A program made the position numbers and the translations under genes. Positions 46,897 through 57,863 of a stretch of 64,000 nucleotides of DNA are shown piece after piece (within the stretch, counting starts at the first letter, position 1; every line of letters begins with the position of its first letter). Source of the DNA: Chrysogorgia sp. JL179-B06 (Eukaryota; Cnidaria; Anthozoa; Scleralcyonacea; Chrysogorgiidae). The notes beneath the pieces were generated by a model that was given only the letters and a program-made list of their open reading frames with translations, did no database searches and was not told the origin of the DNA. Where the stretch lies: positions 1,812,001 through 1,876,000 of the forward strand of contig JAYKKM010000418.1 in the NCBI GenBank assembly GCA_035772405.1. Reading direction: 5' to 3'.

Positions 46897-47413
46897 CGAA
46901 CTCATTGAAGACATACAAGAAGCAGAACACGTGGTCAAAGAGGAAGTGATTGATGAACCACAAATCGACGTTGACGATACTCCGCAAACTGATGTAGACA
47001 AGAAACGAAACGAACTACGAAGACTCTCAGAGGACGGTGAGATAGATCAATCAATCTCTTACCTTAAAAAGGCCTCAGCTAAGGTTATCAATAAAATCTA
47101 TGAAGAATGGGAGGTAAAAAGAATGGAGAAAGCGAACGTGTTCCTCTGTGATCTTTTAATAAGCAAGTTCGCCCACGCGCTAGGGGGGTTCAACGCTATT
47201 GAGTCACCTGAAAAGCTCGAAAACGAGTTGAACACTGACCAGCTGTTAAAAAGAGACGTAGAGAAGTTTATATCATACGTATCACCCTACCTCCCTTGTT
47301 TAGGGTTATTATCAGGCGGACTGACAACTAGTAAACACATATTCAGCCACTTGGCTAGAGGGGAAATCCCCGAGGGGGAACCCCCAAATGAAGAAGGAGA
47401 CAGTGCTATCTAA
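46859..47413 (+). CDS. 184-residue right-end protein (element 1)
   Basis: Homologue of 30068-30580, with an acidic N-terminal third, conserved SYLKKASAKVINKIYEEW and DLLISKFAHALGGFNA, and the hydrophobic end SYVSPYLPCLGLLSGGLTTSK. A longer acidic segment follows the first 25 residues. Intact. Function unknown; always the last gene before the right terminal repeat. Confidence 0.75.
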   Translation: MPKRKTKNLETIDELIEDIQEAEHVVKEEVIDEPQIDVDDTPQTDVDKKRNELRRLSEDGEIDQSISYLKKASAKVINKIYEEWEVKRMEKANVFLCDLLISKFAHALGGFNAIESPEKLENELNTDQLLKRDVEKFISYVSPYLPCLGLLSGGLTTSKHIFSHLARGEIPEGEPPNEEGDSAI

Positions 47414-48017
47414 TTACAATATGAGCGGAAGCGAGTTGAAGGTGAGATATCATATTTCCAACACAACACGGATGCGATAGCATGTAAGCGTTCACATTCG
47501 TCGAATACCCTAAAGACATCAAACGATCTCGGCTGAGAAAATCGAACGAAGATTTTACACAAACCATCAACATTTCGTATCAGACATACAAGCTCCATCA
47601 CTAATTTATTTCGTCTGCGAATCGTTAATGAATAACTAATGTGATCATTAATGTCACGCGACGGTGACTCTCGCTAGTAAATCGTCGTACGTACAAAACG
47701 GGATTTCCCCAAGGACTTCCCCTAGCAAGTCGTCGCACGGCGAATGTGCTACCCAACTGAGTATCCAAATGGATAGCGAAACGACGCTCTTTTGATTGGT
47801 CAATTCACACAGTGTCCATTGCAAATGTTTTACCCAAACAAGTACCCAAATGGATAGCAAAATGGCGCTCTTTTGACTGGCTAACAACATCGACTAATTT
47901 GCATAACAGACAGGTCTACAAAATCGTACACACGGCTGAGCCACGACAGTCACAAATTTAACCACACACAAAGAACGTGGGGTACCAACGCATTTTTCCG
48001 AATAGCGTAGATTCCAA
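47414..48017. other. Right non-coding region of element 1
   Basis: No convincing gene. There is an imperfect direct repeat: ~70 bp containing AA-GAGTATCCAAATGGATAG and CGCTCTTTTGA-TGG occurs at about 47745-47805 and 47825-47885. This is probably the inner part of the right terminal repeat, but its partner lies outside the window. Confidence 0.5.
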
Positions 48018-48335
48018 ATGGATCTGACTTTTGGAAAACCGTCCTTGTATCGCCGTGTTCTACACTACTCTCCAAGGCTCCAGCGCTCACACACAGTAAT
48101 GATCGCTGGATCCATGGAGAGTAGCGTAGAACGTTTGGAATCAGTGGAGGAAAAGATAATGAGACTCGACAAAGAGTTGTTATTCATCTACCAGATTAGA
48201 GAGACCAAACGACAACTTTTCGCTAAGAGTAGCTTAGAACGTAAGGAACTAGACGAGAGGTTTAAACACACTGTACTCGGGAAAAGGATGACCAGTCGCA
48301 AAAGAGAGTTGCGGTCTCTACGTACTAATATTTGA
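48018..48335 (+). CDS. 105-codon coiled-coil frame, weak candidate
   Basis: A frame from 48018 to 48335. From an internal ATG (about residue 27) the protein is a charged heptad-like helix (SVERLESVEEKIMRLDKELL, then KSSLERKELDERF). It has no homologue in element 2 and no family I recognise. Being in the terminal region, it may be a chance frame. Confidence 0.3.
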   Translation: MDLTFGKPSLYRRVLHYSPRLQRSHTVMIAGSMESSVERLESVEEKIMRLDKELLFIYQIRETKRQLFAKSSLERKELDERFKHTVLGKRMTSRKRELRSLRTNI

Positions 48336-48616
48336 AAAACTATTTCTGGAAACGCGTGACGGTTTTCGAGTCTAATTTATTTTTGTCTCACTTAACGAAT
48401 TTTATTTTACCTCGTTTTAACGAAACTTATCTTGTCTCGTTTTAGTAGTCTCGAAAGTGGGGATACGAGCCACCACCAGGACCCGTCTGACTCGAACCCC
48501 CACCCAGACCCACCAGGCCAAGCACAACACCAACGACGACCCACCAAGTCTGACTGTATGTCGTTACTACAGAATGTAAACCACGTCGCGCAATAATATT
48601 TGGAGTCTAACTAGAC

Positions 48617-48715
48617 CTGACCACGCCCCTTTTTGAGGCATTTCGACCACGCCCTTTTAAGGCATCTCGACCACGCCCCTTTTTAAGACATTTCGACCAC
48701 GCCCTTTTTTAAGGA
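48617..48715. repeat. Four tandem copies of a GACCACGCCC-containing unit
   Basis: Units of ~28-30 bp such as TTTCGACCACGCCCTTTTAAGGCA repeat four times with small changes. The core also occurs in the adjacent hairpin at 48769-48899. Confidence 0.7.
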
Positions 48716-48768
48716 ATTCTTGGAATTATTTTTTGAGATAATTCTTGGAACTTGACCTTGACCTTGAC

Positions 48769-48899
48769 AGTAGTAGTAAAAGGCCTATTCTAACTCACAA
48801 TAGGGAAATCCCCTAAGTGGGCGTGGTTAAGTTTTTTGACCACGCCCACTTAGGGGATTTACCTGTTTGGTGAGTTAGAATCGGCCTTTTACTACTACT
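48769..48899. repeat. 131-bp hairpin with AGTAGT...ACTACT ends
   Basis: AGTAGTAGTAAAAGGCC-ATTCTAACTCAC pairs with the inverse at the right end; the centre holds CTAAGTGGGCGTGGT and its inverse. Its terminal hexamers equal those of the Polintons here. It cuts the polymerase-like fragment to its right. Confidence 0.75.
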
Positions 48900-49827
48900 C
48901 TAACTCTTTCTGTAAAGTCGAGCCCACTACTCCTCTAGTCTTGACTAGTTGTTTTAGTGGATCCTTATTGTCGATCACCTCAACACTATACGACTTGGTG
49001 TACCCTTTGAGAGCAACTCTCCTTTGTACTACAGTAGGACGTTTCATCTTAGCAATAAGACTAGTGACTCTCTTGTACTCTTTGTCTGAGACCTCCTGAC
49101 TTAGTCGTGACATCCTCACGTATCGTCTAAGATCACGTCTAGCCTTTCGAACTTCTATGACCTCCCTAACTCTGGTGACTCTACTAATGACGTTCTCTCT
49201 AGATCCTCTCCTAATAAGGTCCATCCACTTATACCCCAATGCTTTAGCATCAGCTAGATAGCCAGACATCCTCTCTAGAAAACTCATCTTAATATTCGGT
49301 ATAACTAAATTACCAGAACCTATAGCAGGATCACGTGCACCACCACTCGATAGTGTACCACTACGAGCGACATCACCACCCACAATGGGGCTACGTTTAC
49401 GTTCAGACCTTTTCATAAGAGTCGCTTTATTATTTAATATAGCCAAGTCTTTAGACCCTTTCGAATCATGAGCCCCACTCAACTCACGAGTTGAAATAAA
49501 GCCCATACCAGGATCATGTGTAATATTACTTGACATAGTCTTGTTACGAGCGACACCCCCACCCACAGCAGCGCCACGTCCAGACACCTCACTCTGTAGC
49601 CTACTAGCTGAGACACGTCTCTGACTCCCCAAACCGTGTGACACATCGTCTATTAGTAGTCTAGAAAGTGGGGGTAACAGCGAACTTTTTCCAACTTCAA
49701 CTCTCAACTTCTCTGGAGAACTAAGCACTTTTTCCATTTTTGGATTCCACATATTTGCTCGAAAATTATATGTGGAATACAAAAATGTAAAAAGTGCTAC
49801 GTTCACCAGAGAAAAAAGTTGAGACAT
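48895..49827 (-). pseudogene. Polymerase N-terminal fragment near the right end of element 1
   Basis: The last ~45 residues (ALKGYTKSYSVEVIDNKDPL, then LQKELE) align with the N-terminal region of the element 2 polymerase (ALRGFTRSYGVEVVNDRDI, LRRELG). Upstream are two similar segments, GGGVARNKTMSSN... and GGDVARSGTLSSG..., which look like a tandem duplication of ~50 codons. The frame starts inside the terminal palindrome and ends in the 131-bp hairpin, so it is a remnant. It is in the orientation a polymerase would have in a Polinton with ends at 48444 and 49871. Confidence 0.6.
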
Positions 49828-49871
49828 GAAAAATGGAAAAATGCGCTGGTACCCCCACTTTCTATACTACT
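49655..49871. repeat. Terminal ~217-bp imperfect palindrome, right end of element 1
   Basis: AGTAGTCTAGAAAGTGGGGGTA at the inner side and TACCCCCACTTTCTATACTACT at the outer side are inverse. Between them CTCTCAACTTCTCTGG / CCAGAGAAAAAAGTTGAG and GCACTTTTT / AAAAAGTGC also pair. It resembles the 111-bp terminal palindrome of element 2, twice as long. Confidence 0.8.
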
Positions 49872-50469
49872 CAGGATGGAAGTTTCTGGTGACTTCCTAA
49901 AAGTAAAATCCAATAATTTCAATAATTTCTGTCGATCTTATTTGACAAACAATTGTAGACAATAATTACACTAAATTACAAACGAGAGTAAATAATTGCA
50001 CTACTAAAGTAAATGGTTTGAACCTAGGAGTATCATTAAATGTGCGAAGTTGATCGTCCAGATTGTTTTAGTCTTGAGAAAGACTATTGTTGGTGACTGA
50101 CGTTTCGACGGCCTCAGCGGCGGTCATCTTCAGAGTCAAGTAAATCGTGTTTGTCAGGTTTGCCTTTCGTTTGTGTCATAATTAGTGAGTGGGTGTTGCG
50201 TCACGCGTTAACTTACCGACAAACAACACACCCACGCTTAACGCATGACGCAACACCCACTCACAGTGATTATGACACAAACAACCGATGACGAACAAAT
50301 ATTGGCCCACGCATGACGCAACACCCACACACATTAATTAATGACTAAAGTGAAGTTAAAGTACGCAATTGTATTGTCAAAAAACGCATTAAATATATGT
50401 CATGTTAATTATTACTTGGATGATTTTTATGTAAATTTCTTTATGTAAATTGTTGTATTATTGTATATA
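49872..50469. other. Host flank with a hammerhead-like motif and a palindromic repeat
   Basis: No gene. At 50095-50140 on the minus strand lies CTGAAGA, a possible stem TGAC/GTCG and GAAAC. At 50190-50330 GTGGGTGTTGCGTCA and its inverse TGACGCAACACCCAC pair, followed by a third partial copy. Confidence 0.5.
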
Positions 50470-50684
50470 CAGAGTGTCCCAAAAAAAGGCTACCTTTTCA
50501 AATTCAAATGAGCGTGTTAATTCAAACAACCTATTGTGTTTAATATCCCATGTGTATAAAACTGTGTGTTTTTACGCATTCGTAGTTCAAAAGCGATAAT
50601 GAATTTCAAAGAACTACAATAGGTTGCTTGAATTAACATGCTAATTTGAATTTGAAAAGGTAGCCTTTTTTTTGGGACGCCCTG
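50470..50684. mobile_element. Mariner-like MITE
   Basis: Terminal inverted repeats CAGAGTGTCCCAAAAAAAGG and its inverse ending in TTTGGGACGCCCTG are flanked by TA (50468-50469 and 50685-50686). The ends and the TA target are typical of Tc1/mariner. 215 bp with no coding content; the inner TIRs continue through AATTCAAAT. Confidence 0.8.
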
Positions 50685-51735
50685 TATAGGGCACTTTTTT
50701 CTTTTTTTGTTTGATCGATTTTATTAGATATTAATGTAAATACAAAAAATACCCAAACGGAAAGAGCGCGAACGGGACTCGAAGACCCATCCGAGGCGCC
50801 TTCCCGTTGAAATTAAAAATACATAAAGTCATGCAGCCCCAATCCCATTCTTCCAAACTACACTGAAAGAACAAAATGAATAAAACTGAGCGGAATTCAA
50901 GGTTGGACCTGCACATACAATGATGCTCCGTGGAATTTAAGCAGTTGGTACATTAGAAAACTATCAGTGACGGGAGCAGTTACGGTATAATAATTCCTCA
51001 TGATAATGAACGTTGTAAACTTAGCAATCACTGAGATATACGACATTTTTTAACGAGTGAAAATTCTCTACCCTGCACCTGACGTCAGAGACCATCTCAT
51101 CAAACAAACGGAAATATTTCAAAAACGAAGTAAAATACAGATTTATTGTCAATGTCCTTTAACCTGTTGTTTGTCAGTATTACAACGCGCAACGTCCATG
51201 ATGTATGGTATATATACTTTTTTAAATTTTCGTAAATCACATTATTAGATAAAAATTTAAGATTAATACTGATCAAGAGTGAGTAAAATGGATGGAAATG
51301 TTATTTTTATAGAAATATCATGTATGAGTTTTTTTTAAGCACATGAAAGTTTGTTCATTAAGTGCATATTAATAGAATAAAAGAAAGTATATACATGGCC
51401 TAAAAATTATATGTAAAAAAAAGTAGAGTGAGTAGTCGCTGCTGTTCTAGGAAAGATGTCAGTGGAGTAAATCTAGTCATCTGTTACAAAATATCAATAC
51501 CTTATAAACTTTATATCGCTTGTGAACATCGGTACGATTAATTGCCTGTCAATTAAACAACGTGTTTTACATTAAAAGGTACATGGAAAAAGAATTGTAC
51601 ACCCTTTCCCGACTTTCCCTTATATGAAACAAATGTGTTCACGTTTACCCAACTTTTCTACAAGTTAAAGGGGAACTATAGTAAAAAACAAATTACTTTT
51701 AAATAAAAGGCCTTTTAGTATAATGTTTAGAAATG

Positions 51736-52060
51736 TTAATAGTTTTACGATATCTGCTCTTGTACTCGAGAAATAACGTTTTCATTCTCGTATTTTATGC
51801 TTCTGGACGCTGCCATTTTCGAGTTTTCTCGACGCTCAAGCTTGATGTACAGCGGTGGTTTTTTTTTCAATTTTGACGCAAGGAACAAAAGACAAGCTCT
51901 CAATGACGCTCAATGACGTCAAGATTGAAAAGAAATTCCCGCTGTACATCGAGTCAAAGCCTTCGAGCAAACTCTAAAATGGCGGCGTCCAGAAGCATAA
52001 AATACGAGAATGAAAACGTTATTTCTCGAGTACAAGAGCAGATACCGTAAAACTATTAAT
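51736..52060. repeat. 325-bp palindromic MITE
   Basis: The outer ~100 bp on each side are inverse (TTAATAGTTTTACG-TATCTGC, CTCGAGAAATAACGTTTTCA, TTTTATGCTTCTGGACGC). The centre contains AGCGGTGG/CCGCTGT and a T-rich run. Confidence 0.8.
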
Positions 52061-52795
52061 TAACACACATGCAGACTTATTGGAGAAATGTGTATTTCTT
52101 TCATTCTCGAACGAAATCCTTTAAAATCAAGAAGTTTGGTGTTGTGGGAGAAACACGCACACATGTTATTCACACTTTAGTGTTTTTATTTGATGAACGC
52201 AAAGATATATAACATTCTCTGATAACTCATTATGCATCTGTGACGTACATTTGCATATTAAAACAAACTGATATATCTCAAAAAGAAAGCGAAGAAACGA
52301 AAATCTTCAAAAGAAGTAACTTCATTTTAAAAGTTCTTCCAAATAAAACAATAAAATGTTTTGACCTTATAGGCACTTTAAGGAGTTTTTCGACACACTG
52401 AACTTCTTTTATTTCTCCTTTTAATATTATATCCAGTTCTTTTGAGAACTTATTATATAAATGACAAAATTACTGGATTCTGATTGGCTGAGAGGAGTGC
52501 AATAAAATCATTTATTGCACTCGAGTGCAATAAATGAAAGGAGAGAAGACACTGGGAACAAGTTTGACAATAAAATTCAAAATGGTGGCCTATTCTGCAA
52601 TGGAAAGTTTTCACTTTTCCAACGACTTGTGGCATACTATGAATTGAAAATTCCATGTAAATATTTTGAAATGAGTACAAAGAACACCAAGAGTGAAAAG
52701 GTTTGTTGTCAACTAATGAAACAAGACGTTTTTAAAGACTTGGAAGAAGATGAAGCATATACGTGTCGTAATTTTGTCATGCATATAATAAATGA

Positions 52796-52941
52796 GTAAT
52801 CATATGATTTTGCTCGTGCAATTAAGGATTTACACTACTCGTGATATTTGAAAATTGTGCCAAATTGTGGCACTTTTGGCACAATTTTCAAATATCACTC
52901 GTGGTGTAAATCCTTAATTGCACTCGCTATCATACGATTAC
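52796..52941. repeat. 146-bp hairpin repeat
   Basis: GTGCAATTAAGGATTTACAC and GATATTTGAAAATTGTGCC pair with their inverse copies around CAAATTGTGGCACTTTTGG. Nearby 52495-52540 has a related ATTTATTGCACTCGAGTGCAATAAAT palindrome. Confidence 0.75.
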
Positions 52942-53639
52942 CTATACTTATCAGCTTTCATATTTATTCGTATTATGGTATAATTGTTCACGGAGGGACT
53001 GTCAAAGCTTTACTTAATTGTTTCCATAAAATATCGGGAGTTCGAGAAATATTACCTAACAGTAAAATTTGAAATTAAAATCTTTTAGAATGTACCTGAA
53101 TTTTTTTCCTACAGTCAATTGACAACCAATCCCTAGGATGTTATTTGTGATGAGCACCACGAACCTTGCCTTGACCAATAAGATAATTTCCTAAAGGTGT
53201 CGTTTCTTCACACCACTCAACTAAACCACTGCGTTGAGATAACGGGATAACCTTCAAAATGAGAAATAAGAAAATGACAATGGACAATCCCAAGGCTCCT
53301 TGTCTGATATAAGCAGTTTCCTAGAGCAATCATCGATATAATGGGGACGCAAACTTTCTGGTATTTTTAATACCCCTTTTTCTTTGTACAGTATTGAAAT
53401 GAACTAGTTCAGTAACCAACCCCTCTTCGTACAAAATCGTACAAAGACGATTTACCAATGAAACACTCCAACAAAGTCTATGAGGCTTACGGACTCAGGC
53501 AAGAAGCTGAAGCGAGTAGTTTGAATGCTATCAAAATAAAACTTTAATCTTAAAACGTGTTGTGCTGCGTAGGCAGTGTAGAAATACAAATCGAATTCTA
53601 AAAAGGTTGGTGCACTGCCGAAATAGCGTGTAAGTAATC

Positions 53640-53695
53640 TAACGTTTCGAGCGAAAGCCCTTCGTCAGACAGTGAAATGTAGGGCCTTCGCTCGA
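53640..53695 (-). ncRNA. Hammerhead-like core, Penelope/retrozyme type (weak)
   Basis: On the minus strand CTGACGA is followed by AGGGCTTTCGCTC and GAAACG, in the order of the hammerhead core CUGANGA - stem II - GAAA. The stem II pairing is imperfect, so this may be a decayed copy. Confidence 0.35.
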
Positions 53696-53949
53696 AACTC
53701 CACTAACTCAATCGTTAAATTATCTCAAAGATATAAAAATTTTACTGATAAATTAAAAAGCTGTGCAAATCATATGACGTCACAGCTAACGAGGTGAAAT
53801 ACGAAATAGAGTTAAGCGCATTCTTTTTCCTTTCGAAGGTTCCTTCATATGAAACAAACTTAGTTTTTACTTCATATGTCCTATAACAGCACATGACGAA
53901 CCTCTTGAAAACAACCCAGGCTATGGGCCTGCACGCCTGCACTACTGTA

Positions 53950-56900
53950 TAAAGTATGGTAAATAATAATAACTAGTCCTGGGGTTTCCCCCGTTGACTC
54001 CGCAATGTCATTGAAAACACAGTTCTCTTAGGTTTTGGCATTTCACCCATCCTGATGTCTTCCCTCCATTTCTCTCTATCTCTCGCTCTCTCCTTTACAT
54101 CCTTGTAATCACCAAACATCTTGGTCACGTCCGCATCCACCTCCGTTCGCCGTCGTCCCCTCTTCATTTCTCGTTGTCCATCCCTTATCTCCCATACTCT
54201 CTTCAGCAACCGATCGTCGTTCATCCTCGATATGTGTCCCACAAACGTCGCTTTTCTTCGGATCACTCTTTTTAACAATTCACCCTGTTCCATTTCTACT
54301 TGCTCAAAGACCGATGTATTTGTCCGCATGTCTGTCCATTTCACATTTCCTTTCAACCTCGCATAGCATGACTCCACAGCATTAATCATTCTCTTTTCCA
54401 ATTCATTCATTCTCCAACTCTCACACCCGTACATTAGCTTCGATAAACATATACAATTAAAGATTCTATCCTTTGTATCTTTCGATACTTTCCCACTTCC
54501 GATTATCTTCGACATCCTCCATAGATCAGCCTTCACCATTGCACATCTTCTTCTCAGTTCTTTCATGTCTCCACCATCTTCACTAAAAATCCGTCCCAAA
54601 TATTGGAAACTCTGCACCACTTCCACTCTCTCGTTTCCGATGTTTACTTCTTCTCGGTCGTCATCATCTCCTTGTATCACCATGACCTTTGTTTTGCCCC
54701 AGTTCACTTCCATTCCATTTCTCGTACATACATCTCTAAACTCCTTCAGGTTCTGTTCCAACTCTTGTCGGGTCGTCGTCACCAATAACACATCGTCCGC
54801 ATACCTTACTTCCTGAATCAACGTCCCTCCTATCCTTACCCCGCCTTTCAGCTCCATTTGTCGGATTATTGCTTCCAGATAGCTGTTGAACAGTAGGGGG
54901 GAAAGAGGGCATCCTTGTCTACAGCCAAGTGGTGTTTTTATCCAAGATTGGCATGATGATCCCCTCATCCTGGCTTCGGCTCCAGCGTACACTGACTCCA
55001 CAATATTTACCACTCCCTTGGGAGCTCCCATGCTCCTCATTGATTCAAACATCTCCTTTAATGGGACCCTATCGAAAGCCTTGGTGAAATCAACGAAAGC
55101 GCAATAGAACTTTTCCTTCTTTCTCATACTTGCTTCTGATATCTCTTTCATTAACATAATCGCCTCCGTGGTCCCTCTTCCAGGTCTGAAACCGTATTGT
55201 GCCTCACTCTGCGTTTCTTCACTCCATCGATTCAACCTATTCCCGGCAATCATCATTAACACTTTGGACATCAGACTGATTATTGCTATCGTCCGGTGAC
55301 CACCGCATTCCAACTTTGATTTGCCGGGTTTTGGTATCTTCACAAACTCACTTCTTTTCCAGTTAGTCGGTACAACTCCGCTTCTCCAAACTTCGTTTAT
55401 GCCTTCATGCACTGCGTCGACCACCTTCTCTCCGCCATACTTCAACAATTCCGCAGCCAGGCCATCTGTATCTTCTGATTTTTCATCTTTCGTATGACGT
55501 CCTCCACTTCACACCTCAACACATCTAGGTTATCTGTTCTCACGTCTCTATCTATATCATTTAGGCCATTGTCCGAGTCGCTCCGAAACAGTTCTACCAT
55601 ATATTCCTCCCATCTTCGGTCTATCTTTACGTCATCTGTCAACAGGTTTCCCTCCTTGTCCCTTATCCCTTTTAATCGTCTCTCTCTCTTCTGGCCCGTG
55701 ATTCTCTTTATTGTCGCGAACATTGCCTTACTCTGATGTCTCCTATCCATTTCTTCAATATGAGCGCATTGTTCGTTCAACCATTTCTCTTTCTCCTCTC
55801 TACACCTTTTCTTGACTGCGTTACTGAGGTCCTTGTACTCTCTAGACTTCTTTCCCTTCAGATTCCCGGTTTTTTGTTTTCTCAGAACTAGTTCTAACGT
55901 TTCCTTCGACACATACGGTTTTAAAGCCCTAGGTCGCTCTTTCACCGCGATAACCATAGCCGTCGTCGGCAGGGAAGCTATGAGATCCTGACCTCCAAGG
56001 CTGGACTCCTCTATCTTTCGTCTGAAGACCATCTGGCATTCTGACCCTGCTCTGAGCTCAGGACATCCCTATTAAATGTGATCTTATCTTTTCTCATCTC
56101 CTTTATCTTTTGAAGTCTTCCACAATCGGCCACTACCAAGTGGTGGTCCGACTCTATATCGATTCCAGGATATGCTCTACAATTTTGCACGAACAAAGCT
56201 CCCTTTCCTGTCAACACGTAATCTATCATATTTCTAGTTTTCCCGTCACATGATGTCCACGTCACCTTCCTTGCCTTTCTATTTTGGAAAAATGTGTTGT
56301 TCACCCTCACGTCCATCACTTCACATGCCTCTAATAGCGCCTCCCCAGCCGCATTTCTCTCCCCAAAGCCAAAGTTACCAATATGTTCGGTATCCCCCGC
56401 TTCTCGCTTTCCGCATTGAAGTCACCTAGTATAACAAGTTGTTCTTGTTTGCGATGGTACTCCTTCACAGTTATCTTTAATCTTTCGAGGAAATCAACCT
56501 GATCCTCCACCTGATCGCTTGTTGGTGCATAACATATCACAACACACATACAGCATCCCTTCATTACCATCTTTCCTACAGCCATCCTCTCGCTTACAGC
56601 TATGAATGCCTTCAGCGAACTCTTCCATCTTGGACTGATCCAAAGTCCGACCCCCTTCCTATGCTCTTTTCCTCCCGAATTCCACAGTCTTCCATCTAGA
56701 TAGTTATCGTTCTTAGGCAAATGGGTCTCAGTCAGACCCACAACGTCCACTCCATTTCTCAATAACTGGTCATCCAGAATCTCTATCTTTCCATCTCCAT
56801 TCAGACTTCTTACATTCCACATTCCTATCCTGAACCCATTCCTCGAAGTCACATCAACCTTAACGGCGTCATATACACTTGCGGGTGTTGGCTTGTCGGG

Positions 56901-57050
56901 ATGGGGTTGACGACTTTGATACAACCCCGGTAGTCGTCGACCGGGGGCGTCCTTCTTGTGCCGGGCTGGACACTGCCCCCTATTAGGTTGTACATCCATG
57001 ATTTTGCAGTTTTAGCTAGTTCTACGTTGGGTCGCCGCTCCACTACAACC
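53950..57050 (-). mobile_element. RTE-type non-LTR retrotransposon, decayed
   Basis: The unit contains an AP-type endonuclease and a reverse transcriptase in one original reading frame, followed by a short A/T-rich 3' tail (TATTATTATTTACC). Upstream sequence to about 57300 may be 5' untranslated. No target duplication was identified. Confidence 0.8.
53973..56999 (-). pseudogene. Endonuclease-reverse transcriptase polyprotein with three frameshifts
   Basis: Four pieces run in order on the minus strand: 56999-56331 and 56319-56011 (endonuclease), 56032-55442 (linker) and 55448-53973 (reverse transcriptase). Endonuclease motifs: MWNVRSL, LTETHL, VICYAP, LGDFNA and SDHHLV. Reverse transcriptase motifs: HRTIAIISLMSK, YGFRPGRGT, FVDFTKAFDRVP (A), GCRQGCPLSPLLFN (B) and YADDVLL (C). 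The tail KATFVGHISRM...R is common in RTE elements. The frameshifts make it inactive in trans, although the reverse transcriptase piece alone is open for 491 codons. Confidence 0.88.
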
Positions 57051-57779
57051 GGTGTGTTGGACCGTTCCTATACTAGTTGCCTTTCTGGGCTAATGGTTCT
57101 AGTCTAACCAATCATTTTTCGAGGTTCTTGATGGGCCTTCACGATTACCGAAGCGGCCCGGGGTACACAGTCCCCATCGTACTTCACCCCAACAAGCAAT
57201 CCCTTACTTTATGATCCTGGTGGTCTATGCAAGGCAGGGGTGACCTTTCCCTGAGGTGCTCGCATCACTAACACCCGCATACCGCATGTACATCTTTGAA
57301 CTTGCTTCTCAAACGAACCTGTATTTTATGAGAGAATCGAAATGAAAGTTGGCGAAATTTATGGAAAATCTTCCTCCTATTTTAAATCCTCCGTCAAGGA
57401 GCTGATTTTCTTTGTGGTTTATGAATTATTAATGAGTTTGAGAAGAGCAAAACGAAGTTCGGATATTTCCAACAGAGAAAAAACACAACATATACTGTAT
57501 GTTAATCTGTTAATTTCCCAACGCCAAAAATTCCAACAACAAATTGTTGATGCATAATCAAATAATAAAATTGTTGATAAATAATACAAAATAATTAAAT
57601 AAATGGATGTGTTTTCTCAAAAAAAATAAAAAAATTTGAAATACATGAAAGTAGTTGAGTGTAAAGCATTTTACCAACGTATTAGAAATTTAGAAGTGCA
57701 TGTGAAGTTCATTACAAAATAGTCACAACTGATGTTGGCGTAAGGTAGAAGAGTAGAAATTTAAGTTGAATGTATTGTC
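57051..57779. other. Region between the RTE and Penelope-like remnants
   Basis: No supportable gene. 57051-57300 is moderately GC-rich and may be the 5' end of the RTE copy; 57300-57779 is AT-rich host sequence. Confidence 0.4.
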
Positions 57780-57830
57780 GCTACTCCGAGTTTCACACTT
57801 TATGCGATCGTCAGGCAACTGACAGATCGT
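57780..57830 (-). ncRNA. Hammerhead ribozyme motif of a Penelope-like element
   Basis: On the minus strand CTGACGA (57808-57814) is followed by a stem CGCAT/GTGTG with loop AAA, then GAAA (57791-57794) and a minimal stem III CTC-G-GAG before TA. This fits the hammerhead core with very short stem III known from the terminal repeats of Penelope-like elements. Its place just downstream of the GIY-YIG frame also fits. Confidence 0.6.
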
Positions 57831-57863
57831 GTTCCACTATTCTTAAAATATACTGGCTATGAC

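Larger units (their letters stand above)
1..49871. mobile_element. Element 1: outer Maverick/Polinton, left end outside the window
   Basis: The element is defined by its gene set and order: PolB, VLTF3-like, small membrane proteins, Bro-N nuclease, fibre-like protein, minor capsid, integrase, major capsid and ATPase. Its body is in three pieces, 1-12094, 31538-33627 and 46107-49871, separated by elements 2 and 3. The right terminus is placed at 49871, where the sequence ends in TATACTACT, matching the ACTACT-type ends of the two inner elements. The left terminus and its target duplication lie outside the window, so the total length is unknown. Confidence 0.85.
48444..49871. mobile_element. 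Polinton-end fragment at the right border of element 1
   Basis: AGTAGTCTCGAAAGTGGGGATACGAGCC at 48444 resembles an element end in left orientation, and TACCCCCACTTTCTATACTACT at 49850-49871 one in right orientation. Between them lies a polymerase N-terminal fragment. It may be a deleted small Polinton or the expanded terminal palindrome of element 1 with inserted material. No matching target duplication is seen. Confidence 0.5.
50687..53949. other. Host intergenic region with decayed repeats
   Basis: AT-rich, no supportable gene. It contains the palindromes listed separately. A 94-codon + strand frame at 52515-52799 (YYELKIPCKYFEMSTKNTK) shows no recognised domain and lies between two halves of palindromic repeats; it may be a transposon remnant. 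Confidence 0.5.

Noticed and set aside
48018..48335. Confident structural gene in the right terminal region of element 1
   Set aside because: No homologue in element 2 and no domain; kept only as a low-confidence frame.
52515..52799. 94-codon frame as a host gene
   Set aside because: Single short frame between palindromic repeats, no recognised domain or splice structure.
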